Part shown: in pieces, positions 43,830 to 53,235 of the stretch
Position numbering within the stretch: position 1 is the stretch's first letter
Layout of the letters: each line of letters opens with the position of its first letter
DNA from: JBQKLI01 sp012798975
GTDB lineage: Bacteria; Bacillota; Clostridia; Tissierellales; Peptoniphilaceae
Direction: 5' to 3'
Assembly (NCBI RefSeq): GCF_052116305.1
Contig: NZ_JBQKLI010000001.1
Span: 156,453-220,452, forward strand
DNA: 64,000 bases
Made by a program: the position numbers and the translations under genes
The notes under the pieces: generated by a model
The model's input: only the letters and a program-made list of their open reading frames with translations
Databases searched by the model: none
Told to the model about the DNA's origin: nothing

Positions 43830-43867
43830 GGATAATGTATAACAGATCTGATACATTATCCTTTTTT
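43830..43867. terminator. Terminator between rpsT and holA
   Basis: GGATAATGTAT pairs with ATACATTATCC over a 10-base loop, followed by T6 for rpsT. The left side lacks an A run, so it works mainly on the plus strand. Confidence 0.88.
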
Positions 43868-43869
43868 GT

Positions 43870-44892
43870 TTATAATAATATTTTCACGATGAAATTTTTA
43901 AACAACTCTTCGCTGTCTGCTCCAGTACTCTTTAGTTGAACTTCAATTTCATAAGCTGTGTGTAGTCCTCTCTGAAGGGCATCAACAGACCAGTTTTTAA
44001 GATATCCCTGGAGTTTTTTATATTCATATTCCGATATTCCAATACTCTTTTTCGCTTCCCCTAAAGGAATTCTATTGAGAGCTGCCCATTTTATATAAAG
44101 AAGATTCCGTAATTGCCGAATGATCATATAAAACACATGGAAAGGATCACTGTTTGATTTCATCAAACGAAAGTAGGTCTCTAAAACATTTTTTCTCTTT
44201 TTCTCACCAATTGCATCTGTCAACCTAAAAATATTCGATTCAAAGGAACTAATCAGGACTTGATCGATATCCAAAAGTGTAAGTTCGCACTTATTTAAAT
44301 TTTTTAATTTAATAATTTCATTTTCTACATCATAAAGAGTTACTTTCATTTCGCTTTCCAAGTACATAGTATTTTCGATAAAATATTTAAGTCCTTTTTG
44401 ATCTATTTTTATACTGCTTTTATTAAAGCTTTTTTTTATAAAATTTTCTAATTCCCTCTGATTCAATTTAGAAACTTCAAAATGATCCATATACTTGATT
44501 GCATTTTTTAAAAATTTTCCTTTATAGGCTTTTCCAACTGATACTAAAACTAAAATTGTAAACTCAGGGAATGTTTTAAAATAATTCAATAATTGTTCAA
44601 GAAAATCATTTATTTTTGAGACACTATTTCTATCCATAGGCAAATTTTCTACAACAACAATTCTTTTTTTATCCATAAAAGGAAGAGTTTCGCATATTTC
44701 ATATAAATCATTGAATAGAACCGCCTTGCCTTCTATTATATCGAGATTGAAATCTTCTAAGCTTTGATCAACATACTGCTTCTTAATCCGCTCCAGAAGA
44801 TCTTCTTTTAGATAATTCTCTTCTCCGGATATCAATACTATCGGCTGCAGCTCCCTATTTTTAATCCGTTTTACTCCATCTATGTAGTTCAT
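43870..44892 (-). CDS. holA: DNA polymerase III delta subunit
   Basis: HolA is the clamp-loader subunit that opens the beta clamp. The 340-residue protein has the family N-terminal stretch VLISGEENYLKEDLLERIKK, an MDKKRIVVVEN stretch, and the C-terminal clamp-loader collar helices. It overlaps comEC by 32 bp and follows it. The comEC-holA-rpsT order is as in Bacillus, with rpsT inverted as usual. Confidence 0.93.
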   Translation of the reverse strand: MNYIDGVKRIKNRELQPIVLISGEENYLKEDLLERIKKQYVDQSLEDFNLDIIEGKAVLFNDLYEICETLPFMDKKRIVVVENLPMDRNSVSKINDFLEQLLNYFKTFPEFTILVLVSVGKAYKGKFLKNAIKYMDHFEVSKLNQRELENFIKKSFNKSSIKIDQKGLKYFIENTMYLESEMKVTLYDVENEIIKLKNLNKCELTLLDIDQVLISSFESNIFRLTDAIGEKKRKNVLETYFRLMKSNSDPFHVFYMIIRQLRNLLYIKWAALNRIPLGEAKKSIGISEYEYKKLQGYLKNWSVDALQRGLHTAYEIEVQLKSTGADSEELFKNFIVKILL

Positions 44893-47170
44893 CCCTTGTC
44901 CTTTCGCTTATAACTAATATATAAAAAACTATCGTCCATACTAGTATACTAAAAATTATATCTTTATCGACTTCTTTAGGCCAATAGGTATAGGCTTTTA
45001 AACCAAATCGATGAATAATGATCTCTATTTCACCCTGTTCATCTGTTCTTAGAAGAGGAATCCCCTTCTTATTGTACCGCTCTATTACTTCTTTATGGGG
45101 AAAACCGTACATATTATTTCTTCCGACAGAGACTATTCCTAGTTTTGGATTAACCTTATCTAAGAACTTTTCTGTAGAAGAGGTTTTTGATCCATGATGA
45201 GGAACTTTCAGAATATCACTTTCAATATCTTTGTCTAAATACTTCTCTTCGGCCTCTTTTTCGATATCTCCTGCAAAAAGTATTGCAGAATTATGAGCTT
45301 TCATTTTAAATACTAAAGAGTTGTTGTTCTCATCTTTTACATCTTTTGCAAAGTAATTGATTATTTGAAAACTGTTGAAATCAAGAATAGAATTTTCTAA
45401 TTCTATATAAGGAACATTTAAATTATATTTTTCTTTTATTATTTCTTTCCCGTTTTTCCGACCTATGACAGCCTTTGGCTTGAATTCTCTCATTATCATC
45501 TCGATATTTCCTGCATGATCTTCATCAAAATGAGATAGTAATACATAATCAAGAGACCCTACCCCTTTTTTTAATAAAGTCGGTTTTAATATATATTCTC
45601 CTGTCGAATCATTTTCCCAAAAACTCCCTCCAGTATCCACCAGCAGAGTATCTTCTCTGTTTTTTATTAAAATAGAATCTCCCTGCCCAATATCAATCAT
45701 CGTAACTGTAACAGGTTTAAATAAATAATAAGAAAAGGCATCAAAAAAAAGGATAATAGATATAGCGATAAAGAGGATTCTTTTACATTGCAGCAATGCT
45801 CTTCTATGATAAAAATACAAAAAGCACAGAAAATAGAAACAAAGTATGCCCATAAGTGAAAAAGAAGGTATTGTTATCGAAGATGCAAATAACGAAGCTC
45901 CCTCAATAGTCCAATCCAGTAAATTTAGACTCCACTTTGTAAAATAAAGCAAACCTGCTCCAACAAGGGGAATAAACCCAAAAAGTATATAAATCGCCGC
46001 AGATAATATAGCTAGAACAAATACGGGAACTATGATGATATTTCCTAATAAAAAGCCTAATTGTATTTCGTTAAAATAGTAAAGCTGTACTGGAAGGAGA
46101 AAGATATAAACAATTGCGCTAAATTTAATCAAGCTTACCAGGCCCTTCTCTTCCTGCAGTCTGAACCTGGGAATTACTGCTATTATTATATATGCAGCTA
46201 GATGAGAAAATTGAAGACCTATATCGTAAATAGCAAATGGATTTCTTAACAGATTTATCAATAAGGAGAGAAATAATATATTCATACGATCCCATGGCAG
46301 ATAATATCGGCTTGAAATAAGGATCGCTGTAATCATAAATACCGCTCTAAAGACAGAAGGAATCCATGACAATAAATATGCATAAAACCACAATCCAACT
46401 ATAATAACAATCATACTGGTATTTCTAGGAATGTTTGCCTTTATCAAAAGAAATTGAATAAAACTATAGAGAAGACTAATATGAAACCCGCTAATTGCCA
46501 ATAAATGGGCTATACCCAATTCTCTTATTTGTTCTTTTTCCGTTTCTTCAATTCTATCTTCTCCTAAAAATACTGTCTTTAGAAAGTTCGAATGATCCTT
46601 TTCAAAGTTGTTATCCAACAATTGATTTGCACCATCCAAAATAGAATACTTAAACTTCAGAATAATATTATTAGTCTCTCCAATTTTTACAGTATTATAA
46701 TGATCTGCATCGAGAAGGGCATAAATCTTATTTGACTTCAGATAATTTTTATAATTAAAAAGACCAGGATTTGAGTTTTCCTCCGGTAAAGAAACTTTTC
46801 CCTTGATTTCTACGAGATCCCCAGGACGATAATCAGTATTTCCAAATATACGTATTTTTGTTTTGTATATATTTTCACTTTCATTCTTGGCGATATAGCT
46901 TTTGCCATATTCTTCATCCGTAACGGATTCTATAATATAGTTACCAGAATTATCGGCGGCATTTATTTTACTGATTTTATTGTTTTGATAGTCTGTTAGC
47001 AGTATAGCTGATAAAAAAGCGAACAAAACCATCATCTGCCATCTTTTTTTGATAAACAAGAGCAGCAATAACCCTACGGCGTAGACCAAAAAGAAATTAA
47101 TATTTAGTTTTTCAGTTAATACTATCCCTAAAGCAAAAAATATTGTAACAAATATAATCGGACGCTTCAT
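44861..47170 (-). CDS. comEC: DNA internalisation channel ComEC/Rec2
   Basis: ComEC is the membrane channel that brings single-stranded DNA into competent cells. The 769-residue protein has an N-terminal DUF4131-type/OB region (about 1-170). A multi-helix competence domain (about 200-490) contains LAISGFHISLLYS. The C-terminal metallo-beta-lactamase-like domain (about 500-740) has LLVDTGG, LLSHFDEDHAGN and VPHHGSKTS, suggesting an intact nuclease-type metal site. comEA lies elsewhere, at 60.7-61.3 kb. Confidence 0.94.
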   Translation of the reverse strand: MKRPIIFVTIFFALGIVLTEKLNINFFLVYAVGLLLLLFIKKRWQMMVLFAFLSAILLTDYQNNKISKINAADNSGNYIIESVTDEEYGKSYIAKNESENIYKTKIRIFGNTDYRPGDLVEIKGKVSLPEENSNPGLFNYKNYLKSNKIYALLDADHYNTVKIGETNNIILKFKYSILDGANQLLDNNFEKDHSNFLKTVFLGEDRIEETEKEQIRELGIAHLLAISGFHISLLYSFIQFLLIKANIPRNTSMIVIIVGLWFYAYLLSWIPSVFRAVFMITAILISSRYYLPWDRMNILFLSLLINLLRNPFAIYDIGLQFSHLAAYIIIAVIPRFRLQEEKGLVSLIKFSAIVYIFLLPVQLYYFNEIQLGFLLGNIIIVPVFVLAILSAAIYILFGFIPLVGAGLLYFTKWSLNLLDWTIEGASLFASSITIPSFSLMGILCFYFLCFLYFYHRRALLQCKRILFIAISIILFFDAFSYYLFKPVTVTMIDIGQGDSILIKNREDTLLVDTGGSFWENDSTGEYILKPTLLKKGVGSLDYVLLSHFDEDHAGNIEMIMREFKPKAVIGRKNGKEIIKEKYNLNVPYIELENSILDFNSFQIINYFAKDVKDENNNSLVFKMKAHNSAILFAGDIEKEAEEKYLDKDIESDILKVPHHGSKTSSTEKFLDKVNPKLGIVSVGRNNMYGFPHKEVIERYNKKGIPLLRTDEQGEIEIIIHRFGLKAYTYWPKEVDKDIIFSILVWTIVFYILVISERTRDELHRWSKTD

Positions 47171-47233
47171 AGAAACCTCTTGTTTTTGTTTAATTTATAT
47201 TAAAAATATGATAATATTTATACGGTGATTATA

Positions 47234-48280
47234 ATGAAAAAAGTATATTTAGAATACCCTTATATTAATAGTTTAAATACAAAAGTAATTCATCAAAAAA
47301 TTATTAACGGTGAATATCATTTTGAATTGGAGCAAACCATATTCTTCCCTGGAACTGAAAAAATCAAATCAGATGAGGGTTGGATTAACCAAAAAAAGAT
47401 TATACGTATTTATGAAGAAAACAACAAAGTCTACCATGTGCTAAAAGAAAATCTGTCTGGATCTGTGCAGCTCGATTTAGATTGGAATAAAAGACTGCAA
47501 AGGATGCAGGATCATAGCAGCTTTCTTATTTTAAAACATTATCTCAAAGAGATCTATAATCTAGAGGTAGAAGATTTTAAAATTAATAATCATTGCTCTC
47601 TGTCCGTTTCTAATAAAGAAGGATATAATCTCGATAATATGGCAAGTCGGTTAAATACTCTTATCAATAATTATATCCTATCTTCGCTGCCAATAAAATC
47701 ATATTTTGAAGAGAGTACTCGTAAAGAAGAAGGCAAGACTTATCAGATTCGAAAACATTTTATAAAATTCGTAAATCTAAACAATTATCCTTGCCAAGAT
47801 ACTTTGATTCAAAACAGTTCCGAGATTAGAGGCTTTTATATCCATAATGCAGCTATTCATGAAGATAAAATTGTTTTTGAATATATTTGTGGGAATCAAT
47901 TATTCGATCAGTGGGCTCGTATTGTGAATGAAGTTCGAAAAGATTCTAAATCAAATCCAAATCTAGTGAATAAATTTTTAAATGAGAACAGTAAATTAAC
48001 AGAAGAAAATACTCTTCTAAAATCTTGTCTAATCGACAGTATATTAAAGGATTCCGATTCCAATTGTACTGAAATCGATCTAAGTAATCTTCCTTTAATT
48101 CCAGAAGATTTTATGCTTCACAAGCCAAAAAAGAATGTTTTTGCTTATTTAAAAGGAAAAGACCATATTTATTTTTATACAAATGATCCTTCACACATTA
48201 CCCGCCAGTTTCCCAATAAAAAAATGATTATCCTTTCTAATGAATATGATAGTATTTACGGAATATTAAGAGACAAATAA
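47234..48280 (+). CDS. AlaX-like alanyl-tRNA editing domain protein with altered zinc site
   Basis: The 348-residue protein resembles stand-alone alanyl-tRNA editing proteins (AlaX; tRNA_SAD domain). LDWNKRLQRMQDHSS corresponds to the family DWxRRxxxMxxHTxxH box, and NNYPCQDT to the CGGTH box. VFEYICGNQLFDQW matches the segment after the editing core. Of the four usual zinc ligands, the first His (H94) and the Cys (C187) remain, while positions 98 and 191 are both leucine. The C-terminal 90 residues are not recognised and lack the glycine motif of DHHA1. ATG at 47234, with GGTGAT upstream, is preferred over a GTG at 47225. Hydrolysis of mischarged tRNA is doubtful. Confidence 0.7.
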   Translation: MKKVYLEYPYINSLNTKVIHQKIINGEYHFELEQTIFFPGTEKIKSDEGWINQKKIIRIYEENNKVYHVLKENLSGSVQLDLDWNKRLQRMQDHSSFLILKHYLKEIYNLEVEDFKINNHCSLSVSNKEGYNLDNMASRLNTLINNYILSSLPIKSYFEESTRKEEGKTYQIRKHFIKFVNLNNYPCQDTLIQNSSEIRGFYIHNAAIHEDKIVFEYICGNQLFDQWARIVNEVRKDSKSNPNLVNKFLNENSKLTEENTLLKSCLIDSILKDSDSNCTEIDLSNLPLIPEDFMLHKPKKNVFAYLKGKDHIYFYTNDPSHITRQFPNKKMIILSNEYDSIYGILRDK

Positions 48281-48300
48281 ATCAAGCAATCCTTGGAAAT

Positions 48301-48343
48301 AAAAAAGCATTATCGACAAATTATATGTCGATAATGCTTTTTT
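48301..48343. terminator. Bidirectional terminator between the AlaX-like gene and eno
   Basis: AAAAAAGCATTATCGACA pairs perfectly with TGTCGATAATGCTTTTTT over a 7-base loop. It serves both convergent genes. Confidence 0.92.
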
Positions 48344-48357
48344 ATTGAATATCTCCC

Positions 48358-49644
48358 TTATTTTGAGAGATTATAAAAGCTGTCTAGTCCTTTAAATTGT
48401 GCATTATCACCTAGTTGATCTTCTATTCTTAGAAGCTGATTATATTTGGCAACACGGTCGGTTCTTGATGGAGCACCTGTTTTAATTTGGCCTGCATTGG
48501 TTGCAACAACAAGATCTGCTATTGTCGTATCTTCTGTTTCACCGGATCTATGTGATACTACTGCAGTATAACCATGTGTTTTAGCTAGTTCAATTGCATC
48601 TAAAGTTTCTGTTAAAGTACCTATTTGATTTAGTTTTACAAGGATTGAATTACCAATTCCCTTATCAATTCCTTCTTGAAGTCGTTGTACGTTTGTTACA
48701 AATAAATCGTCTCCAACTAATTGGATTTTACCGCCTAGTCTATCAGTCAGTTTTTTCCATCCATCCCAGTCGTCTTCTGATAATCCGTCTTCGATAGATA
48801 TAATCGGATATTTATCAACCATTTCTTCAAGATAGTCGATCATTTCATCAGGAGTAAGCACTCTGCCTTCCCCTTTAAGATTATATTTTCCATCTTCAAA
48901 AAATTCAGTTGCTGCAATATCCATAGCGATATAAGCATCTTTTCCAGGTTCGTATCCAGCTTTCTTGATCGCTTCAACAATTGTTTGAAGGGCTTCCTCA
49001 TTTGATTTAAGGTTCGGAGCAAATCCTCCTTCATCACCAACTGCTGTATTATAGCCTTTATCTTTCAATACTGATTTTAAATTGTGGAAGACTTCAACAC
49101 CCATTCTTAATGCTTCAGAAAATGATTTTGCTCCAGCCGGCATTACCATAAATTCTTGAATATCCACGTTATTATCAGCGTGTTCTCCCCCATTTAAAAT
49201 ATTCATCATAGGAACTGGAAGAGTTTTTCCGTTGATGCCGCCGATATATTCATAAAGCTCCATATTCATTTCTTCTGCAGCAGCCTTAGCTACAGCTAAA
49301 GATACTCCAAGAATTGCATTAGCTCCAAATTTTCCTTTATTCTCAGTTCCGTCAAGAGCGATCATAGCATTATCAATACCAACTTGATCAAAAACATCCC
49401 ATCCGATTAACTCGTCAGCGATATCTACATTGACATTTTCTACTGCATTTTCTACACCTTTACCCATAAATTTAGACTTATCTCCATCACGAAGTTCAAC
49501 TGCTTCGTGTGCACCGGTAGATGCGCCTGATGGCACTATAGCAGAACCAAACGCTCCCAATTCTGTTACAACTTCTACTTCTACTGTTGGATTTCCTCGT
49601 GAATCTATAACCTGTCTCGCATAAATATCTATAATAGTACTCAT
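48358..49644 (-). CDS. eno: Enolase
   Basis: Enolase converts 2-phosphoglycerate to phosphoenolpyruvate. The 428-residue protein has the GASTGAHEAVELRD N-terminal loop, MNILNGGEHADN, and the metal-site SIEDGLSEDDWDGWK. The catalytic lysine lies in SILVKLNQIGTLTET, and SHRSGETED follows. It is the last gene of the gap-pgk-tpiA-gpmI-eno operon. Confidence 0.98.
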   Translation of the reverse strand: MSTIIDIYARQVIDSRGNPTVEVEVVTELGAFGSAIVPSGASTGAHEAVELRDGDKSKFMGKGVENAVENVNVDIADELIGWDVFDQVGIDNAMIALDGTENKGKFGANAILGVSLAVAKAAAEEMNMELYEYIGGINGKTLPVPMMNILNGGEHADNNVDIQEFMVMPAGAKSFSEALRMGVEVFHNLKSVLKDKGYNTAVGDEGGFAPNLKSNEEALQTIVEAIKKAGYEPGKDAYIAMDIAATEFFEDGKYNLKGEGRVLTPDEMIDYLEEMVDKYPIISIEDGLSEDDWDGWKKLTDRLGGKIQLVGDDLFVTNVQRLQEGIDKGIGNSILVKLNQIGTLTETLDAIELAKTHGYTAVVSHRSGETEDTTIADLVVATNAGQIKTGAPSRTDRVAKYNQLLRIEDQLGDNAQFKGLDSFYNLSK

Positions 49645-49656
49645 AATATACGCCTC

Positions 49657-51186
49657 CTAATGTTTTATCAATGTACTGTTTTCCATCTCATCCGGTTTAT
49701 CTATTTCTAAGACATCTAAAATTGTAGGTGAAATATCCGCTAAAATGCCTTCTTTTAATTCTATATCTTTATTTGGATAAGCAATAAAAGGTACCGGGTT
49801 TGTTGTATGGGCTGTAAAAGGTCCGCCTGTTTCTTCATCAATTTCATACTCGCTGTTTCCATGATCAGCTGTAACAAATAAACAATATCCATTTTCATCA
49901 ACAGCCTTCATGATCTTGCCTAAACATTGATCCACCGTTTCTACGGCTTTTATAGCTGCAGGGAGAACTCCTGTATGGCCTACCATATCTCCATTGGCAA
50001 AATTCAAAATGATTACATCATACTCATTTTTATCGATTTTTTCAATGACTTTCTCTGTGACCTCTGGTGCACTCATCTCTGGTTGAAGATCATAGGTTGC
50101 AACTTTAGGAGAAGGAACTAGATAGCGGTCCTCATTCTCATTTGGCTCTTCTACGCCCCCATTGAAGAAAAAAGTAACATGGGCATATTTTTCTGTTTCT
50201 GCTATTCTCAATTGTTTTTTATGATTTTTAGCGAGAACTTCCCCTAATGTATTCTTGTAAGTTTCCGGAGGATAAGCAACGATTACATTTTGAATAGTTT
50301 TATCGTATTCTGTTAAACAGAGATAGGTAAAATCTGTTATTCTCTTTCGTCTTGTAAAACCATGAAACTCATCGTCAACAATAGCCCTAGTCATTTGACG
50401 GGCCCTATCTGGTCTGAAATTAAAGAAGATGATACTATCCCCATCATCGATTGTTGCAACAGGTTTATCCTTATCCGTCATCGTTATTGGAAGTATAAAT
50501 TCATCGGTAATCCCTTCATCATAGGATTTCTGCAATGAATCTATAATATTTGAAGAGGGAATTCCTTCACCAAGCAGCATATTATTATATGCTTTTTCTA
50601 CACGATCCCATCGTTTATCACGATCCATTGCATAGTATCTTCCTGAAACAGACGCCAGCTTTCCGACTCCAAGCTCATCCATCTTTCTCATTAATAATTT
50701 CAAATCTTCAATGCCGGAGGTAGGCGATACGTCTCGTCCGTCTAAGAATGCATGCACATTAACATCTTTGACCCCTTTATTTTTGCAAAGTTCTAGTAGA
50801 GCAAATACATGGTCGATATGGCTATGCACTCCTCCATGGGATAATAGACCTAAAAGATGCACTTTTGTTCCTTTTTCTACAGCATCATCTACTACTTTAT
50901 TTAAAGCTAAATTTTGATAAAAAGTGCCATCTTTAATTTTCTTTGTTATTTTTGTTAATTCCTGATATATAATTCTGCCTGCTCCAATATTTAAATGACC
51001 TACTTCAGAATTGCCCATCTGTCCTTCTGGCAAGCCGACGTCTTCTCCAGAAGCAATCAGTTTTGTATGGGGATAATTTTTCCATAGATTGTCAAAATTT
51101 GGAGTATTCGCTAATTGAACTGCATTTCCTGGATAGTCTTTTCCTAAACCCCATCCATCTAATATCATTAACATTACTTTTTTCAT
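49657..51186 (-). CDS. gpmI: Phosphoglycerate mutase, cofactor-independent
   Basis: GpmI interconverts 3- and 2-phosphoglycerate using two manganese ions. The 509-residue alkaline-phosphatase-like protein has LMILDGWGLG with a metal aspartate. The nucleophile serine is in GQMGNSEVGHLNIGAGR, HGGVHSHIDH follows, and the C-terminal ANGDMVGHTG and VTADHGNSE hold further metal ligands. The ATG at 51186 with GTAGGAG upstream is preferred over a TTG three bases earlier. Confidence 0.97.
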   Translation of the reverse strand: MKKVMLMILDGWGLGKDYPGNAVQLANTPNFDNLWKNYPHTKLIASGEDVGLPEGQMGNSEVGHLNIGAGRIIYQELTKITKKIKDGTFYQNLALNKVVDDAVEKGTKVHLLGLLSHGGVHSHIDHVFALLELCKNKGVKDVNVHAFLDGRDVSPTSGIEDLKLLMRKMDELGVGKLASVSGRYYAMDRDKRWDRVEKAYNNMLLGEGIPSSNIIDSLQKSYDEGITDEFILPITMTDKDKPVATIDDGDSIIFFNFRPDRARQMTRAIVDDEFHGFTRRKRITDFTYLCLTEYDKTIQNVIVAYPPETYKNTLGEVLAKNHKKQLRIAETEKYAHVTFFFNGGVEEPNENEDRYLVPSPKVATYDLQPEMSAPEVTEKVIEKIDKNEYDVIILNFANGDMVGHTGVLPAAIKAVETVDQCLGKIMKAVDENGYCLFVTADHGNSEYEIDEETGGPFTAHTTNPVPFIAYPNKDIELKEGILADISPTILDVLEIDKPDEMENSTLIKH

Positions 51187-51195
51187 CAATTACTC

Positions 51196-51948
51196 CTACT
51201 TCTTAAAATTAACCAATTTTGCGAAACTGTCCGACTTAAGACTCGCTCCTCCTACTAATGCTCCATCAATATTTTCTTTTGACATAATATCTTTGACATT
51301 CTCAGGTTTAACGGATCCTCCATATTGTATGCGGACACTATCAGCTGTTTCTTTGTCATATATTTCTTCAATTAGTCCTCTGATAAAACCGCACATCGCT
51401 TCTGCATCATCGCTAGAAGCAGTTTTTCCTGTTCCAATTGCCCAAATCGGCTCATAGGCAATCACAAGTTTTTTAACATTATCAGCAGCAATTCCTTCTA
51501 GATCTTTGGCAATTTGAGATTTTACTTTTTCTTCTTGTTTGTTTTCTTCTCTTTCTTCAAGGGTTTCGCCACAGCATAAAATAGGAATCAGCCCGTGGGA
51601 AAAAGCAGATGCAACCTTTTTATTGAGAAGATTATCATCCTCATTAAAGATTTCTCTTCTTTCAGAATGCCCAACAATTACATAATCAACATCCAAATCC
51701 TTAAGCATCAAAGGTGAAACTTCCCCTGTATAAGCTCCGCTTTCTTCAAAATACATATTCTGTGCGCCTAATTTTAAATCTTCTTCTTTCAAAAGCTCTG
51801 TAATTGGATAAATACTTGTAAATGGTACAATGACAACTTGCTCTACATCTCCATCCAAGTCTTCTTTCAAGATCTCTTTTACTAATTCGATGCTTTCTGA
51901 TGGATTATTATTCATTTTCCAATTTCCAGCAATTATCGGTTTCCTCAT
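51196..51948 (-). CDS. tpiA: Triosephosphate isomerase
   Basis: TpiA interconverts dihydroxyacetone phosphate and glyceraldehyde 3-phosphate. The 250-residue TIM barrel has GNWKMNN with the catalytic lysine, VGHSERR with the histidine, AYEPIWAIGTG with the glutamate, and YGGSVKPEN with a phosphate-binding loop. It lies between pgk (8-bp gap) and gpmI (9-bp gap). Confidence 0.98.
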   Translation of the reverse strand: MRKPIIAGNWKMNNNPSESIELVKEILKEDLDGDVEQVVIVPFTSIYPITELLKEEDLKLGAQNMYFEESGAYTGEVSPLMLKDLDVDYVIVGHSERREIFNEDDNLLNKKVASAFSHGLIPILCCGETLEEREENKQEEKVKSQIAKDLEGIAADNVKKLVIAYEPIWAIGTGKTASSDDAEAMCGFIRGLIEEIYDKETADSVRIQYGGSVKPENVKDIMSKENIDGALVGGASLKSDSFAKLVNFKK

Positions 51949-51956
51949 ATTTCCTC

Positions 51957-53159
51957 CTATTTATCATTAATTGCAGCAACACCCGGAAGTTCTTTTCCTT
52001 CCAAGAACTCTAAAGATGCGCCGCCCCCTGTAGATACATGGGATACTTTATCTTTATAGCCGGCCTTTTCAACTGCCGATGCAGAATCTCCGCCTCCGAT
52101 AATTGTAATAGCATCTGATTCGCTCAATGCTTTTGCTATATCATATGTTCCTTTGCTGAATTTCTCGATTTCAAAAACACCCATCGGTCCGTTCCATACA
52201 ACAGTTTTTGCATTTTTTAATTCTTCATCAAATAATTTTATAGAATCCGGTCCAATATCGAATCCAGCTTTGTCTTCCGGAATATCATCCACGGAAACTG
52301 TTGATATATCAGCATCCTCTTCCATTTTATCCGCTATGACTACATCTGTTGGAAGGAGCAGCTTCACGCCTTTTTCTTTTGCTTTCTCGATAAGTTCTTT
52401 TGCTAATTCTATTTTATCTTCTTCTAATAAGGATTTACCAATTTCTTTTCCTTCTGCTTTTAAGAATGTAAAAGCCATTCCTCCGCCAATAAGGATAGAA
52501 TCTACTTTATCCAATAGATTTTCAATAACACCTATCTTATCCGAAACTTTCGCCCCGCCTAAAATCGCTACAAAAGGTCTTTCGGGATTTTCTAAAGCTT
52601 GTCCCATAACATCAATTTCTTTTTCGACTAAGAATCCTAATGCTGAAGGAAGTATAGAGGATACCCCTACATTTGAAGCATGAGCTCGATGAGATGTACC
52701 GAAAGCATCATTCACAAACACATTTCCGAGTGAAGCTAGTTCTTTTGCGAAATCTTCCCCGTTTTTTGTTTCTTCTGCTCTGTAGCGTGTGTTTTGTAGA
52801 AGAACAATCTCTCCATCTTTTAATGCATCGACTTTTTCTTTTACACTGTCGTCCACTACTACATCTGAATCTAAAAATTGTACGTCTTTGCCTAATAGAG
52901 ATGAAAGTTCTTTTGCTACAGGTTCTAATGAAAATTCTTTTTTCGCTTCCCCTTTAGGTCTTCCTAAATGAGACATGAGAATCACTTTTGCATCTTGCTC
53001 TACTAAATATTTTATAGTAGGCAAAGCAGCTTCTATTCTTGCATTGTCTGTAATTTCTCCAGCATTCTCTTTTGACATAGGCACATTAAAATCAACACGG
53101 ACAAGAACTTTTTTTCCTTTTACATCTATGTCCTTTAAGCCTTTTTTATTTAAATTCAT
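51957..53159 (-). CDS. pgk: Phosphoglycerate kinase
   Basis: Pgk transfers phosphate from 1,3-bisphosphoglycerate to ADP. The 400-residue protein has KKVLVRVDFNVPM at the N terminus, LMSHLGRPKG, LLQNTRYRAEE, and LGGAKVSDKIGVI. The nucleotide-site GGGDSASAVEKAG and STGGGASLEFLEG are near the C terminus. The ATG at 53159 has GAGG upstream and gives the family N terminus; an in-frame ATG 21 bp earlier is rejected. A hairpin separates it from gap. Confidence 0.97.
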   Translation of the reverse strand: MNLNKKGLKDIDVKGKKVLVRVDFNVPMSKENAGEITDNARIEAALPTIKYLVEQDAKVILMSHLGRPKGEAKKEFSLEPVAKELSSLLGKDVQFLDSDVVVDDSVKEKVDALKDGEIVLLQNTRYRAEETKNGEDFAKELASLGNVFVNDAFGTSHRAHASNVGVSSILPSALGFLVEKEIDVMGQALENPERPFVAILGGAKVSDKIGVIENLLDKVDSILIGGGMAFTFLKAEGKEIGKSLLEEDKIELAKELIEKAKEKGVKLLLPTDVVIADKMEEDADISTVSVDDIPEDKAGFDIGPDSIKLFDEELKNAKTVVWNGPMGVFEIEKFSKGTYDIAKALSESDAITIIGGGDSASAVEKAGYKDKVSHVSTGGGASLEFLEGKELPGVAAINDK

Positions 53160-53187
53160 AAAAACCTCTTTCTTTTTCATTATTCTA

Positions 53188-53217
53188 AATAAGCCCAGTC
53201 AGATGACTGGGCTTATT
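53188..53217 (-). terminator. Hairpin between gap and pgk
   Basis: AATAAGCCCAGTCA and its exact complement surround a 2-base centre, and TTAG follows on the minus strand. As the T run is short, it may be a partial terminator or an RNA-stabilising structure that sets gap expression above the downstream genes. Confidence 0.7.
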
Positions 53218-53235
53218 GGGTTTCTGGCATAAATG

